From Polytrichum commune (taxonomy: Eukaryota > Streptophyta > Polytrichopsida > Polytrichales > Polytrichaceae): a stretch of DNA of 64,000 bases. Numbering within the stretch: the stretch's first letter is position 1; every line of letters begins with the position of its first letter. Made by a program: the position numbers and the translations under genes. Positions 24,111 to 35,929 of this stretch are shown here, in pieces. The stretch covers positions 52,529,554 through 52,593,553 of the forward strand of contig OX485803.1 in assembly GCA_950295325.1 (NCBI GenBank), read 5' to 3'. The notes below the pieces were generated by a model. That model had not been told where the DNA came from and did not search any database. It was given only the letters and a program-made list of their open reading frames with translations.

Positions 24111-24431
24111 ATGTGGTAGCCAATTTGGAAGATGGGCTTACACATCATGGTGTTAAGCGTGTTTGCAAAGCCCCAATTGCACATAAATGTTTCAGGCAAA
24201 AGGTATCTTAAGGGTAGGCATCTTTTCATTCTTTTAGGCTTGCATGGGATCTTGTAAATGGGGTGTTATTCTTAATTTGTCTCGCTTTGTCAGTGGCATG
24301 GAGCATGGGTACAAATATAAATCCCATGGCTTGGTTTAAATTAAGTGGTAATCTTGACTATTGTTTTGATGCACTATAAGTTGGGGTTTGCAGTACATGA
24401 ACGAGGACATTCATTTCTAAGCGGGGAGGTT

Positions 24432-25060
24432 TGTAACGTGTGTAGAAGGTAGAGCATTAGATTGCTTGTAGACAATAGAAATATAAAGGAAGAAGTATGT
24501 GAAAGAATAAGGTTGGAATAAGGCTACCATGCTAGTCCGAAGAGGGATACGAGTTATCCCATATTGTTTGTGTAAACCAATGAAGAGAAGAAAAGCAATA
24601 AAAGGCAAAGCAAGGAGAGCTTGAGACCATCTCACTCCAAGCATTGTTCATATGCCTTTATATAGGTGTCTATGCTTGTGCAATCTTATCTCCGATTGAT
24701 TCCAATAACGTGTATTTATTTATTAGTTACCTTTGCTATCTCTAATTCCAACTAGACTCTACTATTTGGAAGACTAGAGGACTCCACCTTGGGAGATCTA
24801 ATAAATCTACAAGGTAAAGGGGAGTTTCCCACTAGTTGGGACTATGGTATTACACGATGTTCTCACCTTGTACGTAATGACCAATAGTTAAGAGCACTTA
24901 ACTTACCCCAAAGGGCATGGAGGGGGAATTGATGAACTATATGCTTGAGGACTAGTTGAGGGGAGCTTCAAGTCTTAATTCCTACAAGTATATAAGGCTC
25001 AAGGTTGGGTGGATCATGCCTCTTATTTCTTCTCTATTTTTGAGGGACGTTATAAGTATC
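24432..25060 (+). repeat. Candidate 3' LTR
   Basis: Begins TGTAACGTGTG directly after a purine-rich tract, in the expected place after pol. It contains a possible TATA motif (TTTATATAGG, about 24655). The right end and target duplication could not be fixed, and no matching 5' LTR is in the window. Confidence 0.5.
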
Positions 25061-25084
25061 CAATGTGCTATGATACATGTCATA

Positions 25085-25215
25085 ATGTAAACATTTTATG
25101 AGTTTAAGATATTACTTATGTTGACAAATAATATCACAATTGCAAGAATTGACACTTTGAGACTTCTATACATCTAGTTTAGGCCCTTTGCAAATAGTGT
25201 ATGTGAGACTATATA
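25085..25215 (+). repeat. Dispersed repeat R7, copy 1
   Basis: Matches 48745-48875: both share TTACTTATGTTGACA near the left and GGCCC-TTTGCAAATAGTGT-like sequence near the right. Short and non-coding. Confidence 0.65.
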
Positions 25216-25259
25216 CAAAATGATGTAGTGGTTGGTATGTGGCAAATTAATACTTGCCT

Positions 25260-25575
25260 TGAATGGTCATAGTTACAACCAATGTTATACTACTATCATT
25301 TTTTTGATACTATTTGGGTATCTATAATGAGGATATTGCATTTTTAATACCAATAGATTATGGGTATTTGAGGATGTTCTTATTCTCGATACATTTAGGT
25401 CTATATACAATGTAAGTACACACTCTACGTAATATTTTCACACCTAAGTAATATCGTTCCAGTATTAATGTGATTTAGAGTAGCATTGACCCAAATAATA
25501 ACTTGGGTATACAAAGATTCTCTCACCTTGATATACCCACCAAATATATAATATATCTTATTGATATCACATTTT
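25260..25575 (-). repeat. Dispersed repeat R8, copy 1
   Basis: Its reverse complement matches 51290-51550, sharing ATCAAGGTGAGAGAAT and CCTCATTATAGATACCC. At 51.5 kb part of the same sequence has expanded into a 144-bp tandem array; here it is single copy. Confidence 0.7.
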
Positions 25576-25589
25576 CTATACCTATAGGT

Positions 25590-26300
25590 TGCTTCTTTGC
25601 CTTGGGGGTGGACTCTTCATTGGAACCCTAAATGGCGTGCATGGGTCATTATGAAAATAATCCCCTTATATACGGGAACTTTATGGAGAAAAACAAATGT
25701 ATACATGATAACAACAAGATAGTGAATGGATTCATATATATATGTGTGTGTGTGTGTACACATAAAGCTTTTCAAGTGAATGTGATAAATGCCTCCACTA
25801 CATATACAAACATAAATCTTCATTGAAATAGGCCCTTTTTACATATGAGAATGTTATTGAACAATGTTTCATCCATAGCATGTAACTCAACAATTACATC
25901 AAACAAACAAAGACAAAGGCATAATAAATTTTCACAATCTAAAGAGCAAAACTCAAAGGGAGCCCATGAGCACTCCAAGAACCTCTAGTTTGTAAAAACC
26001 TAGAACCCAAATGCAAACTCTAACAATAATTAGTCATCGAGGACTATTACCACATGCCAACAATGGATATAAACGTGAATTGGATGAAACTAACACATCT
26101 ATTGTCAATTTTCCCTCTTAAATGTAGGGCCCCCTTTTGTACACCTACTTGAACTTCAAAATTGTTTATACCCTTTTTTAATGTACACAATAGAGAAAAA
26201 ATACACCTCTTACATGTACTATGTGCACTATTGCCTCAAATAATACCCTTGTATACGTGTCCAAAATTACTTGCAACTAAGTGGGTATGTAGAGGTCACA
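25590..26300 (+). repeat. Dispersed repeat R5, copy 1 (~700 bp)
   Basis: Matches the reverse complement of 39190-39907 over nearly its whole length (GGGGGTGGACTCTTCATTGG near the left, ACATGCCAACAATGGAT-type sequence in the middle) and 42570-42900 over its right half. It includes a CATATA/GTGTGT microsatellite at 25733-25760. No coding potential. Confidence 0.7.
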
Positions 26301-28250
26301 CTACCATACCTATTACATAGGACATGTGACGTTATCATCATGATGCCCTAGTTGGGGGAGGGCAGACCAACCCATACATTGGTTCCTTGTTGGATGACTA
26401 CAACCATGCCACCATGATACCAATGTACGGGTTGTTTTGCCCCAACCCCCTAGTTGCTTCAATACCAAAGTCATCTTCGCAACTATGCAGGGAACAATGT
26501 TGATATACATATTCAATTCCTCGTATGGGCAAACATCAAGAGTACTAAGGATAATGCACCACTGATATTATGTCCAGTGGGCATAATACCAAGAGTGGGT
26601 CGAGTGGGCATTTTAATCATGCTGATCCCACTAAGGTCAACGTTTCTTCTCTTCTCTACTAAGGATAAAGAATTCCATATACTAACCAAAGTTGGCCAAA
26701 ACCGTGGCTTAGAGATGACAACAATTAGACCCTTCATCCCACATGGAAGTGTGCTTGATTTGTAGTACCCGGAGAACAAGATTGGTGGATAAAATAATTG
26801 TGAGGGGATGTTGGAGTTTGAGGAGAGAAGCTACATATCCGCCATTCTATTTCAAAACCATAAATTGCTTTGGTTTCAGTTGGAACTAACTCATTTTCAT
26901 AGATTTATTGGTGTGTGTTTGAGATTTTCAAATTTTATACTATGTATTTTTTATTGCTAAAATGTTTTCGTTATTCATGTTTCCCCAAAATGTTCATGTT
27001 TTGGGATCGATTGGTATTTAAGTAAAACTAGACTAAGTCCAAGTTTAGAATTAACATGTTGAGTTCTATCATAGGATCCTACGATAGGGTTGTGTTGTAA
27101 AATCCTTATATAAAATATACAAATTTGATTATGTTCATATTATGTTTATATTATGTTTATATTATTTCTACTATTCAACATTTTTTATATAGAGTTAAGA
27201 TAAAGAAACATTTTTTAATTTTATCCATCATATCTTTAATAACATAACATTCAAGTAATGACTAAGGAGTCACATGTCTCCCATAAAATTTGGTATAAGT
27301 GTATCAATGGATCTACTGGTCGAACTGAAGCAACCAAAAAGTCCAATATTGAAAATATGTTCAAATTGACTCAAACACATCATGATTTGTTTTAAGGTTT
27401 TGTGGCTTCAACCAATTAGGTTGGAAATCAAATACTTCTATATGGAGTGGATTTGCCAAACATGAAATTGGAGTGAATACTTCTATATGGAGTGGATTTG
27501 TTAAACATGAAATTGGAAGCAGTCATCTTCTCATTTATCCAATATTGGGTAAATATATAGGTTTTTAGATTCACAATTTAACATCCACATTTACTCCATT
27601 GTAGCCTCTTATTTAGTCAAATGCTTTCATGCCAAAACAATTATTACACATCAAAAATCAAGAAAAAAGTATGGCACTCTTGCCAAACCTTAAACCCTCA
27701 AGCATTTGGAAGGCCCCAGTCCGGGTCTTGACATATGATTTTTTAAAATTTTAAATCATTTTAAAATTTTAACATTAATTTATATTTTGAGTTACATAAC
27801 TCCCTTATAAGCTAATTGTGTCAAACAACACCCTACATAAAATTGACTTGACTTTCAATGGCTAGTGCTTGTTCTTTAAATCGGTTAAATCTTATCATAA
27901 TAAAATGTTAGGTTCAAATGAATGACATGGGTGTACTTGCATGCAAATTTAGAACTTAGAGTATATAGTTAGTCACACATGTTCATATTTTTATTTTCCA
28001 CCTTGACATAAGATAATGTATTGACTAGAATTTTGAACATGTAAAAATGAGAACTTGATTTTAAAACTAAAGGGGGGACTTTCAAAATTGATGTACATAG
28101 GTTGTACATTGAGCCCTTTAGAATTAAGTCAATTCCCATCATAAGAATTTCCCCTTATTAGCTCCATAATAGTAGTTTCAACTATTTATCTTGAATTACG
28201 AAGTGGTATGGGGTTACAATATGAAAATATCCAATTAGGGGGAGATTCCA
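26301..28250. other. AT-rich intergenic DNA, no gene recognised
   Basis: Overlapping opposite-strand open frames at about 26450-26780 have no recognisable domain. A 45-bp tandem duplication (27431-27475 and 27476-27519, AATACTTCTATATGGAGTGG) is present. AGGGGGAGATTCC at 28238-28250 resembles a copia-type polypurine tract, but no LTR was confirmed. Confidence 0.45.
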
Positions 28251-29377
28251 GCTCAACACTCTAGGTTTCTTGGAGTTGATGATCTCCACAGTTTTTTTGC
28301 TGTGCAAGGTAGGTTCACAATAGGGTCCAAGACCCCAAAAACTTTGAAATCAAAGAATTTCTATTGATCAAGAATAAATTCTCCGACACAAGAGGTTTAG
28401 AACAATAGAATCCGAGTCCCAAAATAATAAAATACGAAGTGGCACTACCGTGGCATCGCTTTCCCACCAAGGGTTGTTGGTCTGACTCAAGAGAATATTC
28501 CAAGAGAACATTTCACTTTTCCCAAAATAAACATATGTGATGTTCATGCGAAGTTTGCATTGAAGTGACAACTATTGGTTGGAGTCAACACTCTCACATT
28601 TGCCCCCAACACACCATAAACATGACCACTTCCCACTTTGACCTACTTTTACACATTTCTAATCGTCTACAAATTGCATGGCTCATGTGCCTATGTGTAG
28701 ATATCCATGTTGGGTGCATGTTTATAGTTATTTTTGATTGTGGATGGATGAGTTTGGTGGAGTTAATGTAGGGGAGATATCTATCCATCAAACCAGAAAT
28801 GGGTTTGCTTGGGAAGTTAGGGGTTTAATTACATGCATTGAGCAACATTCGTAAAGAACATCAATGATCGACAAATCAGTACTTTATGTGAATAAAACCA
28901 ATTCCTCTCGCAATTCACAAATCGTTGAATGAGAGAGTAGCAGAATATTGGATTGAAAGGCGAGAGGAAATTGCAGAAATTTAATGGAAACAAAGGACCG
29001 GTGATGTGCAGTTGTTGAAAGGAGTGTGTCCGGAGGCAAGGGTCAAAGCAAGAGACTCTCAACAGGTTTTGAATCATTTCGGAATTCTAGGATACCAGAC
29101 AAGCTTAAGAAATTTCAGTTCGAAGGACTCCCAAAGGACTTGGGAGAAGATGGTGTTTCTTTTTTGGCAAAAGATGAGATGTAAAGGATTGTCTTCCAGA
29201 TTCTTCCGCATTCAACATCTTCAACAAATTGTGATGTAAAATCTCATCTCCTGATCTGCACTTTCAGTAACTGACCCAGAGTTTCGTGATGACAGGATTA
29301 GGGTTTAATCCCCTGTTTTAGGGTTTGGGGTTTTGCAACTCTTGCCATTGTTTTGAATGCCAAGCAGCGTTTTTATA
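28251..29377 (+). other. Upstream region of the FEY-like gene
   Basis: No protein-coding gene recognised. The right part is the likely promoter and 5' UTR of the FEY-like gene, with two telo-box motifs close to its end. Confidence 0.4.
29298..29326 (-). promoter_or_regulatory. Two telo-box (AAACCCTAA) motifs
   Basis: TTAGGGTTT occurs at 29298-29306 and again at 29318-29326, about 430 bp before the ATG of the FEY-like gene. Telo-boxes are common in plant promoters and 5' UTRs of growth- and translation-related genes and can recruit telomere-repeat-binding factors. Function here is inferred from position only. Confidence 0.45.
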
Positions 29378-29682
29378 TTTCATGTACATGTCGAGGTCAC
29401 ATTAAAATCTCTGTAGGTGTGTCAATAGCAGCGGAATTATTTGTTACAGGGTTGGAAATCTCTAGTAGAGGGTTTTGGGGACAGAAATTTTGTTGTTTCG
29501 GAATTCCTGGCCCGAGAGTACCATACGATGTGGTTGTTGGCAGCCCCTACAGTTTTTGATGTTCGTTTGTAGTGTGTTGAGCCCACAATTGGTATACTCC
29601 ACAGATTTCTTGTAAAACAAATCTCAACTACCGCTGACGAGTTTATGTACACGACACAGAATTAATTCTGTGCCATTTCAGG
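29378..29682 (+). repeat. 305-bp direct repeat R9, left copy (5' of the FEY-like gene)
   Basis: Closely similar to 32035-32339, from TTTCAT to CCATTTCAGG, sharing GTGTCAATAGCAGC and GAGTTTATGTACA. The left copy is itself bracketed by an imperfect ~22-bp duplication (TTTTGAATGCCAAGCAGCGTTT at 29351 and TTTTGAACGTCAGCAGCGTTT at 29694). It may be a transposon with a long target duplication, or 5' UTR sequence shared with a lost tandem gene copy. Confidence 0.8.
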
Positions 29683-29746
29683 TCATGTTTGTTTTGAACG
29701 TCAGCAGCGTTTGGAGGTTGGCCAATTGGATGAGGTTTGTGCCAGC

Positions 29747-31995
29747 ATGAGCAATAACCCCGCAAAAGGGGATGTGTTGAGATTGGGCAATCTTTGGCGG
29801 ATGGGTGTGATCTGGACTTTATGCCTTATCTACTCCCACATCTGCTTGTTTTTCCTTCGCTTGCGGACTTCACATAATTCAAAACCTCTTCAACGTGCAG
29901 TCTTTCATCGCAAGCCGGCGTGTATTGTGACTGGGGTAGGTTATGACTCCTCCTCATTTTGCATCTGTCGGTCTGCATGTGAGTCTCCATTGTCGACAAT
30001 GCAGTCTCCCATGACAGGTCCACGGTAGGAAAAGGTAGTGGCAGACTTGCTTTGAGGTCAAAGTTTGTGCACTATTGTGTATTGTGTCACTTTTTAGCAG
30101 ATTATGTACATAGTGGTTGGTCTAGCGGAGTTTACGACTAAATTGGAAGTCATGTTGATATATGAATGACCGGTGTATACAGAACGCACTCGAAGGCAAT
30201 CAGGTTTTCTTTTAAATGCATGTTTGTCAATTAGAACTGCCAGATACTGTTGTCATAGATAGGAACCTGACCTCAAGTCTTATAACTACATTCCAAGGTT
30301 TGTGCACAATTGTGTAATGGCCGTTCATAACCTTCGTATGGTGTCACTACTTAGCAGACCATGTACATGGTGATAGGTCTCGTAGAGTTTACAATCAAAC
30401 TGGACGCCAAAATCATGTTGGTATATGAATATGAATGACTGGTCCATACAGAACACACTTGAAGGCAGTTGTCCTAGTGAAATGGATGTTAATAAATTAT
30501 AACTGCCAGAGAGGAAGTTATAATTACATATACTGTTGTCATGGATAGGAAGTTAACCTCAAGTCTGAATAACTCCATTCAAGGTAAGGTTGATATGTGG
30601 TCAGCATTATGAATAACTGTCACCTTTGATGATATGGTTTGAATCTGAGGTGTAGGTGTTCTTGTTCGATGTGGTGGATTTACAGGCTTCTTCAGGAATT
30701 GGGAGGGCAACAGCAACAGCACTTGCGCAACAGGGCTTCCATGTCATTCTGGCTAGTCGCTCACTTGAGCGTTTGTGGGAGGTCCAAGCTGAAATTGAAG
30801 CACAGGGTCTCGGTGCAACATGCCAGGCTTTAGAACTTGATTTGTGCTCTGTACCCTCAATCCTTAAGTTTTCAAAAGTTGTAGAAGAGCTTTTTGGAGG
30901 GGAGGATCCACCTGGCAAGCTACAACTTTTAGTAAACAATGCAGGCAAGGTTTCTGACATTCTATACTTGCTTTGTACCTTATTGCTGTCATACACAAGT
31001 GTGCAAGCACTAGCAGTCGAGATACCTCTTCTATGGTAGAGGGCTGTAAATTTGACCCTCTTTTCATTCACAAAGCATTAGGACATGATCAACCTATATT
31101 TAGAATTATGAACTAAGAATCCTCCTCATTTCTAGAATTCTGTATGCTAAAACCCTAAACCCTTACCTTTGAACCTGATATCTGAGCTCTTGATTTGATT
31201 GACAGGAGAGTAGGCTACATAAGTTTCAGGAGTTCTGAAACTTATCATGACATTGGGACCTCAACCCTAACTCTGGCTTTATAATCTTATAAGATGGGGT
31301 TCATATATATGTTACTTGTTGATTGATTGCGTGAAATATTGACTACAGGATGTCTGGCAACATCACAGCGGTGGACTGAAGATGATTTTGATTTCATGAT
31401 GGCAAGCAACTACCTTGGACCGTACATACTGACCTGTCAGCTTCTGCCTGTGCTCCAAAGGAGCACTCCCCAGGCTCGTATTGTGAATGTGGTCTCATTC
31501 ACCCATCGTGCTGTGAGGAGCTTAGAAACTAATGAACTTCAGTTTGCCCAAGGTTCTCTGGAGAAGCTGGGCACAACTGAATGGTATCACCTTGCACGCA
31601 TTTATGAGACCTCCAAACTATATCTTACACTCTTCTCTTATGAATTGCATCATCGCTTGTCTTGTAATATGGAGAACCATTCTTATATGTCTGTTATTGC
31701 TGCTGACCCTGGGGCAGTTAGCACAAACATATTGAGGGAGGTCCCCAACTGGCTTGCTCAGTTGAGCAAAGTTGTTCTCAGTCTGCTGGGGTTGTTGCAG
31801 TTGCCAACAACAGGTGCTTCTGCTGTGTTGGCAGCTGCAACAGCACCTTGGGATGTTTCTGGCAGGTACTTCTTTGGAACCCAAGGACTTTCTTGTAAAT
31901 CTTCGTCCATCTCTTATGATAAAATTCTTTCTCAGCGGCTCTGGGATGCCACAGAATCTGTCTGCAAAGAAGTTATCAGAAAATACACAAAGTAG
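29747..31995 (+). CDS. FEY: Short-chain dehydrogenase/reductase, FOREVER YOUNG type
   Basis: Three exons: 29747-29935, 30686-30944 and 31349-31995, giving 364 residues. Exon 1 encodes a hydrophobic anchor (about residues 19-37) and ends on T62-G63; intron 1 is GT-AG, phase 0. Exon 2 completes the NAD(P)-binding motif TGASSGIG (62-69) and ends inside NNAG (147-150). Intron 2 is phase 1 with a GC-AG boundary: the in-frame junction uses AG|GCAAGG and gives NNAGCLATS. Exon 3 has the catalytic S199 (VVSFTHR), Y235 and K239 (RIYETSKL) and the IAADPGAV block. The length and the ARIYE-SKL...LFSYELH region match plant FEY, an oxidoreductase needed for normal shoot-apex development in Arabidopsis; its substrate is unknown to me. 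ATG 29747 is chosen as the first in-frame start before the anchor. Retinol-dehydrogenase-like SDRs are the alternative family label. No transcript evidence is available for the splicing. Confidence 0.88.
30045..30590 (+). repeat. Tandem duplication inside intron 1
   Basis: Two diverged copies (about 30050-30296 and 30297-30590) share GTTTGTGCAC, TTAGCAGA, CATACAGAACACAC-like and CTCAAGTCT blocks in the same order. The unit is about 250-290 bp. Confidence 0.75.
30945..31348 (+). other. GC-AG intron (intron 2 of the FEY-like gene)
   Basis: 404 bp from GCAAGG to ACTACAG. Exon 2 leaves one base of a codon and exon 3 supplies two, restoring NNAG-CLATS. The GT five bases downstream (30950) would leave phase 0 and break the frame of exon 3, so the GC donor is the only nearby junction that works. 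Confidence 0.8.
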
Positions 31996-32034
31996 GCAGG
32001 GAACTCTGGGTTTCTCCAAAACCCCATAGTAGAG

Positions 32035-32339
32035 TTTCATACCTGTGTGGAGGTCAAATTAAACTTCTGTGGTTGTGTCAATAGCAGCCATGTTATTTGT
32101 TACTGGGTTGGAATACCTCTAGTGTTTCCATCATAGTTAATTTCTTGTTTTGGAATTCTTGGCCAATTTACCATAGGATGTGGCTGTCAAGATTGGTGGG
32201 CAGCTCCTACAGTTTTGGATGTTTGTCTATAGTGATATTGAGCCCACAGTTGTACTCCACAGATGTATTGCAAAACAATTTCAACTGCTGTTGATGAGTT
32301 TATGTACATGACACAGAATGAATGCTCTGCCATTTCAGG
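32035..32339 (+). repeat. 305-bp direct repeat R9, right copy (3' of the FEY-like gene)
   Basis: Begins 40 bp after the stop codon, so it probably supplies the 3' UTR. Same length and orientation as 29378-29682, 2,657 bp away. Similarity stops at CATTTCAGG on both sides. Confidence 0.8.
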
Positions 32340-34814
32340 CGGCGTTGTTTCAGTTCTTCAATCCCATTTCCAGGTGTTCATGTTTTCCTTTCTATCAGTT
32401 CATTCCTTTCTATGAAGGTTTTCCCGTTGTTTTCTTAAGTCAAGTGTCTATTGTACTTCACTTTATATCATTGTTGTTCTGGACACTAGAGCCATGTATC
32501 TCCTCACCCTATATCGAATTTGAAGTTCAGTGGCATCTATGTGTCTATGTTGAGATGAGTATTCTCACTTTTGATAATGGTCTCAAATCTCTCTCCATCT
32601 GCCAAGTGCTTCTGTTATGATTCTTGCAAATCAGTGTGCTGTATCTCAGCATGTCTTTGTATCAATTTCCTGTAGAATATCAGTGGACCATTCATTGGAG
32701 TGTCTTCTCCACAACTCTGTTAGAGATATTTTCCTTCCCTATTTCAGAATTGTAGTGCTAGGCAATCTCAAGTCTTTCTTCCACTTGGATCAAGAAGTTG
32801 AGATCAGCCACTATCTCGGAGGCCCATCCACTCCATTATTGTAGGCAGTTAGCCTTTGCGACACCATCTTGATGTACTTCCTTGACCCATAGGCCTTTTG
32901 CTTTCTGGACTTATAAATTAACCTCATTTTATTGTAATAATGAGAAGCCTGAAAATGTCCTAGTCAAGAAGATTTAATTGTGCTGGAAATATTTCATCAT
33001 CATAGCTTTGAAAAGAACATTGGTAAGTATGTAAGCTTGGTATGCTCTTGAATGTCTTATGCAATGCAATCAGTAAAGAGATCAAAGGGCCATGTGCAAG
33101 TTTGGTTACCTACTACTTTGAGGTATAGGCTCTGAGTGAGAATACCATTTTTATCACACCCACTTCTACATTAATTATGTTGGCCGCGTACACTGTTTGT
33201 GAAGGGTTACAATAAAATATTTACTACCTCACAAATGCCACGTAGACATTAGTCAAGAATGTAAGACAAATTAGCTAAAATTAGCACATCATTTGAAGCT
33301 CAATTTTAAAATGACTAAGGCACTTTCAAATGGTAAGTCATGAAAATTATCACCTCAATGCTAATGAGGATTTTTTCCACATCTTTAACTTCCAATTTAA
33401 TTACATGCTTTATTGCCAGTTTCACTTTGGGAATAAAATTCCAAATCAATTGCTTATTCATTGAGTGGAAGTGAACATATATATATTTTGGAATTTGGGC
33501 CTTGAAGTTGAGGTGTACTCGATATGGGTTTTGTGGACTAGGCAACCTTCAAGAATGGATAACTCTTTTTTGAAGTCGGGCGGGGCGGGGCAGGCAAATG
33601 TTTCCAGTTGAGTTCAACAAAGTTTTTTTGGGGTTGCCCAAGGGGTTGCGGGTCGCGAGCCCTGGCCCTTATCCTATCATGGAACCCCTTCCTTAAAAAG
33701 CTCATTGTGCGCTTTACTGTTCGGCAGAGTTGTTCGGTGGATTAGTTGACAAAAAGTCAACCATTTAAAATCCATCTACTCCAAATTGGACTTGATTCTT
33801 ATTAGTCAGGTCATGTTCTAAGGATTGCTCGAGACTTGCGTTCGAGGTCCATGCTTCTAGTAGTATGAATATAATATATAATGTATTCGACTACATGACG
33901 ACATCCTTGTCAATAGCAAGACGCGACAATCGGAGCTTCGTCGTAAGTTGGTGGTGTTTACATCACCTCATCCATTGTGGATGGAGAGACTCTCATAAAA
34001 AAAAACAAGTAAGTTAGGTTGAGGATGGGTCCATTCCCACAAACTAATTTGGAGTCTCTGATGCCATTTTCTCCGGACTCATGTTGTCTAGAAACCGAAT
34101 CTAGCACTAGAGTAGCTGACTGGGTTTTTCACCTGGCAGGCCCGTACTGAAGATTCATCAGATCCTGTAATTAATGAACCCCCTTGAGGACAAGAAGGTG
34201 GTCATTTCCCACGTATTTCACCTCTCAATAAAGTTTCCGTGTATATCACGCGTTTTGCATAAAGATCTATCGAGTGCCGATTTGAGCTCTCAATCTTCAC
34301 AATTTGCCAATAGATGTTGCTCATGTAAGGGAAGCTTACACGGGCCGTGTTTGGTTGTTTGGTATAAATATGGTAGAGGCGCCTCTTCCCGATCATGACC
34401 CCATCGGCAATTTATAGGGTACCGGTATTTCAACAAGGTTGGAATTGAAGTTTGATTAGGTTGGGATTGAGTTTCGATCATGTTGGAACCAATAGTGCCA
34501 TGACACATGTCATGGTTTTGAGTGTTAAAGTGAGGATAATCGAGCGGTTTGAGTGAGTGGTAATGGGGGCAAACTCTAGACATTGATAATATGTTCACAC
34601 CAACTTTTGGCTTCAAAAATTCATGGTAATTCCAATTTAAGGAATAAAACTAACCAACTGATTTGCGGTCCTCACGATTTCCACCCTCCTGAATGGGAAA
34701 ATTTGCAATGCCTTATACTTCTCAAGATTCGGTGTAGAATCTCTTAAGTGATCAGTCATGGACGCCTCTACTCTAGACACCTTAGTTGAGTGGTGTGTGG
34801 TTAGGGTTAGATCC
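32340..34814. other. Intergenic, no gene recognised
   Basis: Contains a G-rich GGGCGGGGCGGGG run at about 33578-33592 and a possible SINE-like stretch at about 33740-34010 (TTCGAGGTCC near 33841, short A-run near 33998). Open frames are short and unsupported. Confidence 0.4.
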
Positions 34815-34950
34815 AATAACAGAACCCAACAAGACGTGTGTTTAAGAAAAATTGGAGTACGTGCTCAAATTTCATCAACCACTCTAGACTCAATAGTCAA
34901 CACAATTGACGGGACATAGATATTCACTTGAAAAAAAACAACACAACTGC
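34815..34950 (-). repeat. Dispersed repeat R3, partial, minus orientation
   Basis: GTGTTTAAGAAAAATTGGAG and GTACGTGCTCAAAT match the reverse complement of the central part of R3. Confidence 0.55.
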
Positions 34951-35715
34951 ACTTTCAATCATCATAACTAAAGTAAAAAAAATCCAATTCTCAATCCGAT
35001 TTTTGCTGATCCTTCGTCATAAACTTGCTAACACAACGTAAATTCGTTCAGTAAAAGTTGGGCAAGGGTGAAAAACGAGTCACATACCTTATCGGATGCG
35101 CGTCTTCTTGCATGGTGACATCTTTGTCGTACTACAAAACTTGCCAGCTTCTGCTATTTTTGTGTTTTTGTGTTTTTTTTTTCATTTCACCTCATAATTC
35201 TGTTGGGCCGGCTTGATTTGATGCATGTAGGATACTTGCAAAGCTCTGACGGTAACACCTCAACCTTACATTTTCAAACCTGCTGCTTGCTTTGAGGACA
35301 AATTAAGTGCCTTGACAGTTCTCAATTGAGAGCCATGCATGCAAATGTTGCCGTGGTCAGCTCGATCGATCGATCGCTCGCTCTTCCTTCCTTCACAAAC
35401 TGGCCTGCCTGCGCGACGAATAAATTCCTCAATCTCTGTGAATGGGGCCGTGCAGCAGGCCTTGAGCTCATCATCCGAGGTGGCAGCAGGTGTAAGTTAT
35501 TTGGCAGGCAACTGATGAGAGCATCCGCGTTTTAATGTGGGATCTCGCCGAGGACTGGCGCCCTTTCAGGCGGGAGGACCTCACTTAATTCATAATTCCA
35601 TCCCATTGATGGATGCGGCTTCACGAAATCTCGGTTCAAAACACTGGATTCAAAACCACCAATTATTCCTCCTCCCGCTGCGCTTACGTTATAAGGTGAG
35701 GCCCACTTCACACCT
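34951..35715. other. Intergenic, no gene recognised
   Basis: Includes a CGAT/CGCT simple run at about 35362-35385. Nothing else identified. Confidence 0.4.
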
Positions 35716-35924
35716 ATGATCAGGGAGAACCGGCAGTTAGTTACAGATGAACCGGTTACGTTTGAGAAATTACCAGTTGAAGTTCAAGACTTGAGGAATT
35801 TACCAATTGATGTATAGCTATGATCGGGGAGAACCGGCAGTAAGTTGCAGATGAACCGGTTGAATTTGAGAAATAACCAGTTGAAGTTCAAGACTGCAGG
35901 AGAATTACCGATCATTTTAGAGGG

Positions 35925-35925
<1 letters not shown>
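35716..35925 (+). repeat. 104-bp tandem repeat, two copies
   Basis: ATGATC(A/G)GGGAGAACCGGCAG begins at 35716 and again at 35820, followed in both by CAGATGAACCGGTT and CCAGTTGAAGTTCAAGACT. The motif ACCGGTT recurs at about 36007 and 36031. Confidence 0.8.

Positions 35926-35929
<4 letters not shown>

Larger units (their letters stand above)
19590..25060 (+). mobile_element. Decayed Ty3/gypsy chromovirus-type LTR retrotransposon
   Basis: Fragments occur in the order gag, zinc knuckle, protease, reverse transcriptase, RNase H, integrase, chromodomain, followed by a purine-rich tract (GCGGGGAGG, 24421) and a candidate 3' LTR beginning TGTAACG (24432). The domain order with integrase after RNase H makes it Ty3/gypsy, and the terminal chromodomain makes it a chromovirus. 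Every domain carries stops or frameshifts and key catalytic residues are replaced, so it is an old, immobile copy. No 5' LTR or primer-binding site was recognised, so the left boundary is approximate and the element may be 5'-truncated. Confidence 0.88.

Noticed and set aside
26454..26779. Overlapping ~100- and 88-residue ORFs on opposite strands
   Set aside because: No domain, no coding bias visible and no splice context; treated as chance.
28238..28250. Copia polypurine tract marking a second LTR element
   Set aside because: Only the short AGGGGGAGATT string was seen; no matching LTR pair or pol fragment nearby.
29711..29746. Earlier start (TTG) for the FEY-like protein
   Set aside because: Not an ATG; the first in-frame ATG is 29747, close to the expected N-terminal membrane anchor.
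30950..30951. GT donor for intron 2 of the FEY-like gene
   Set aside because: It leaves phase 0, while exon 3 needs phase 1; the frame and the conserved NNAG junction would be lost.
33740..34010. Second SINE
   Set aside because: The B-box-like word carries an extra base and no clear A box was found; only mentioned as a possibility.
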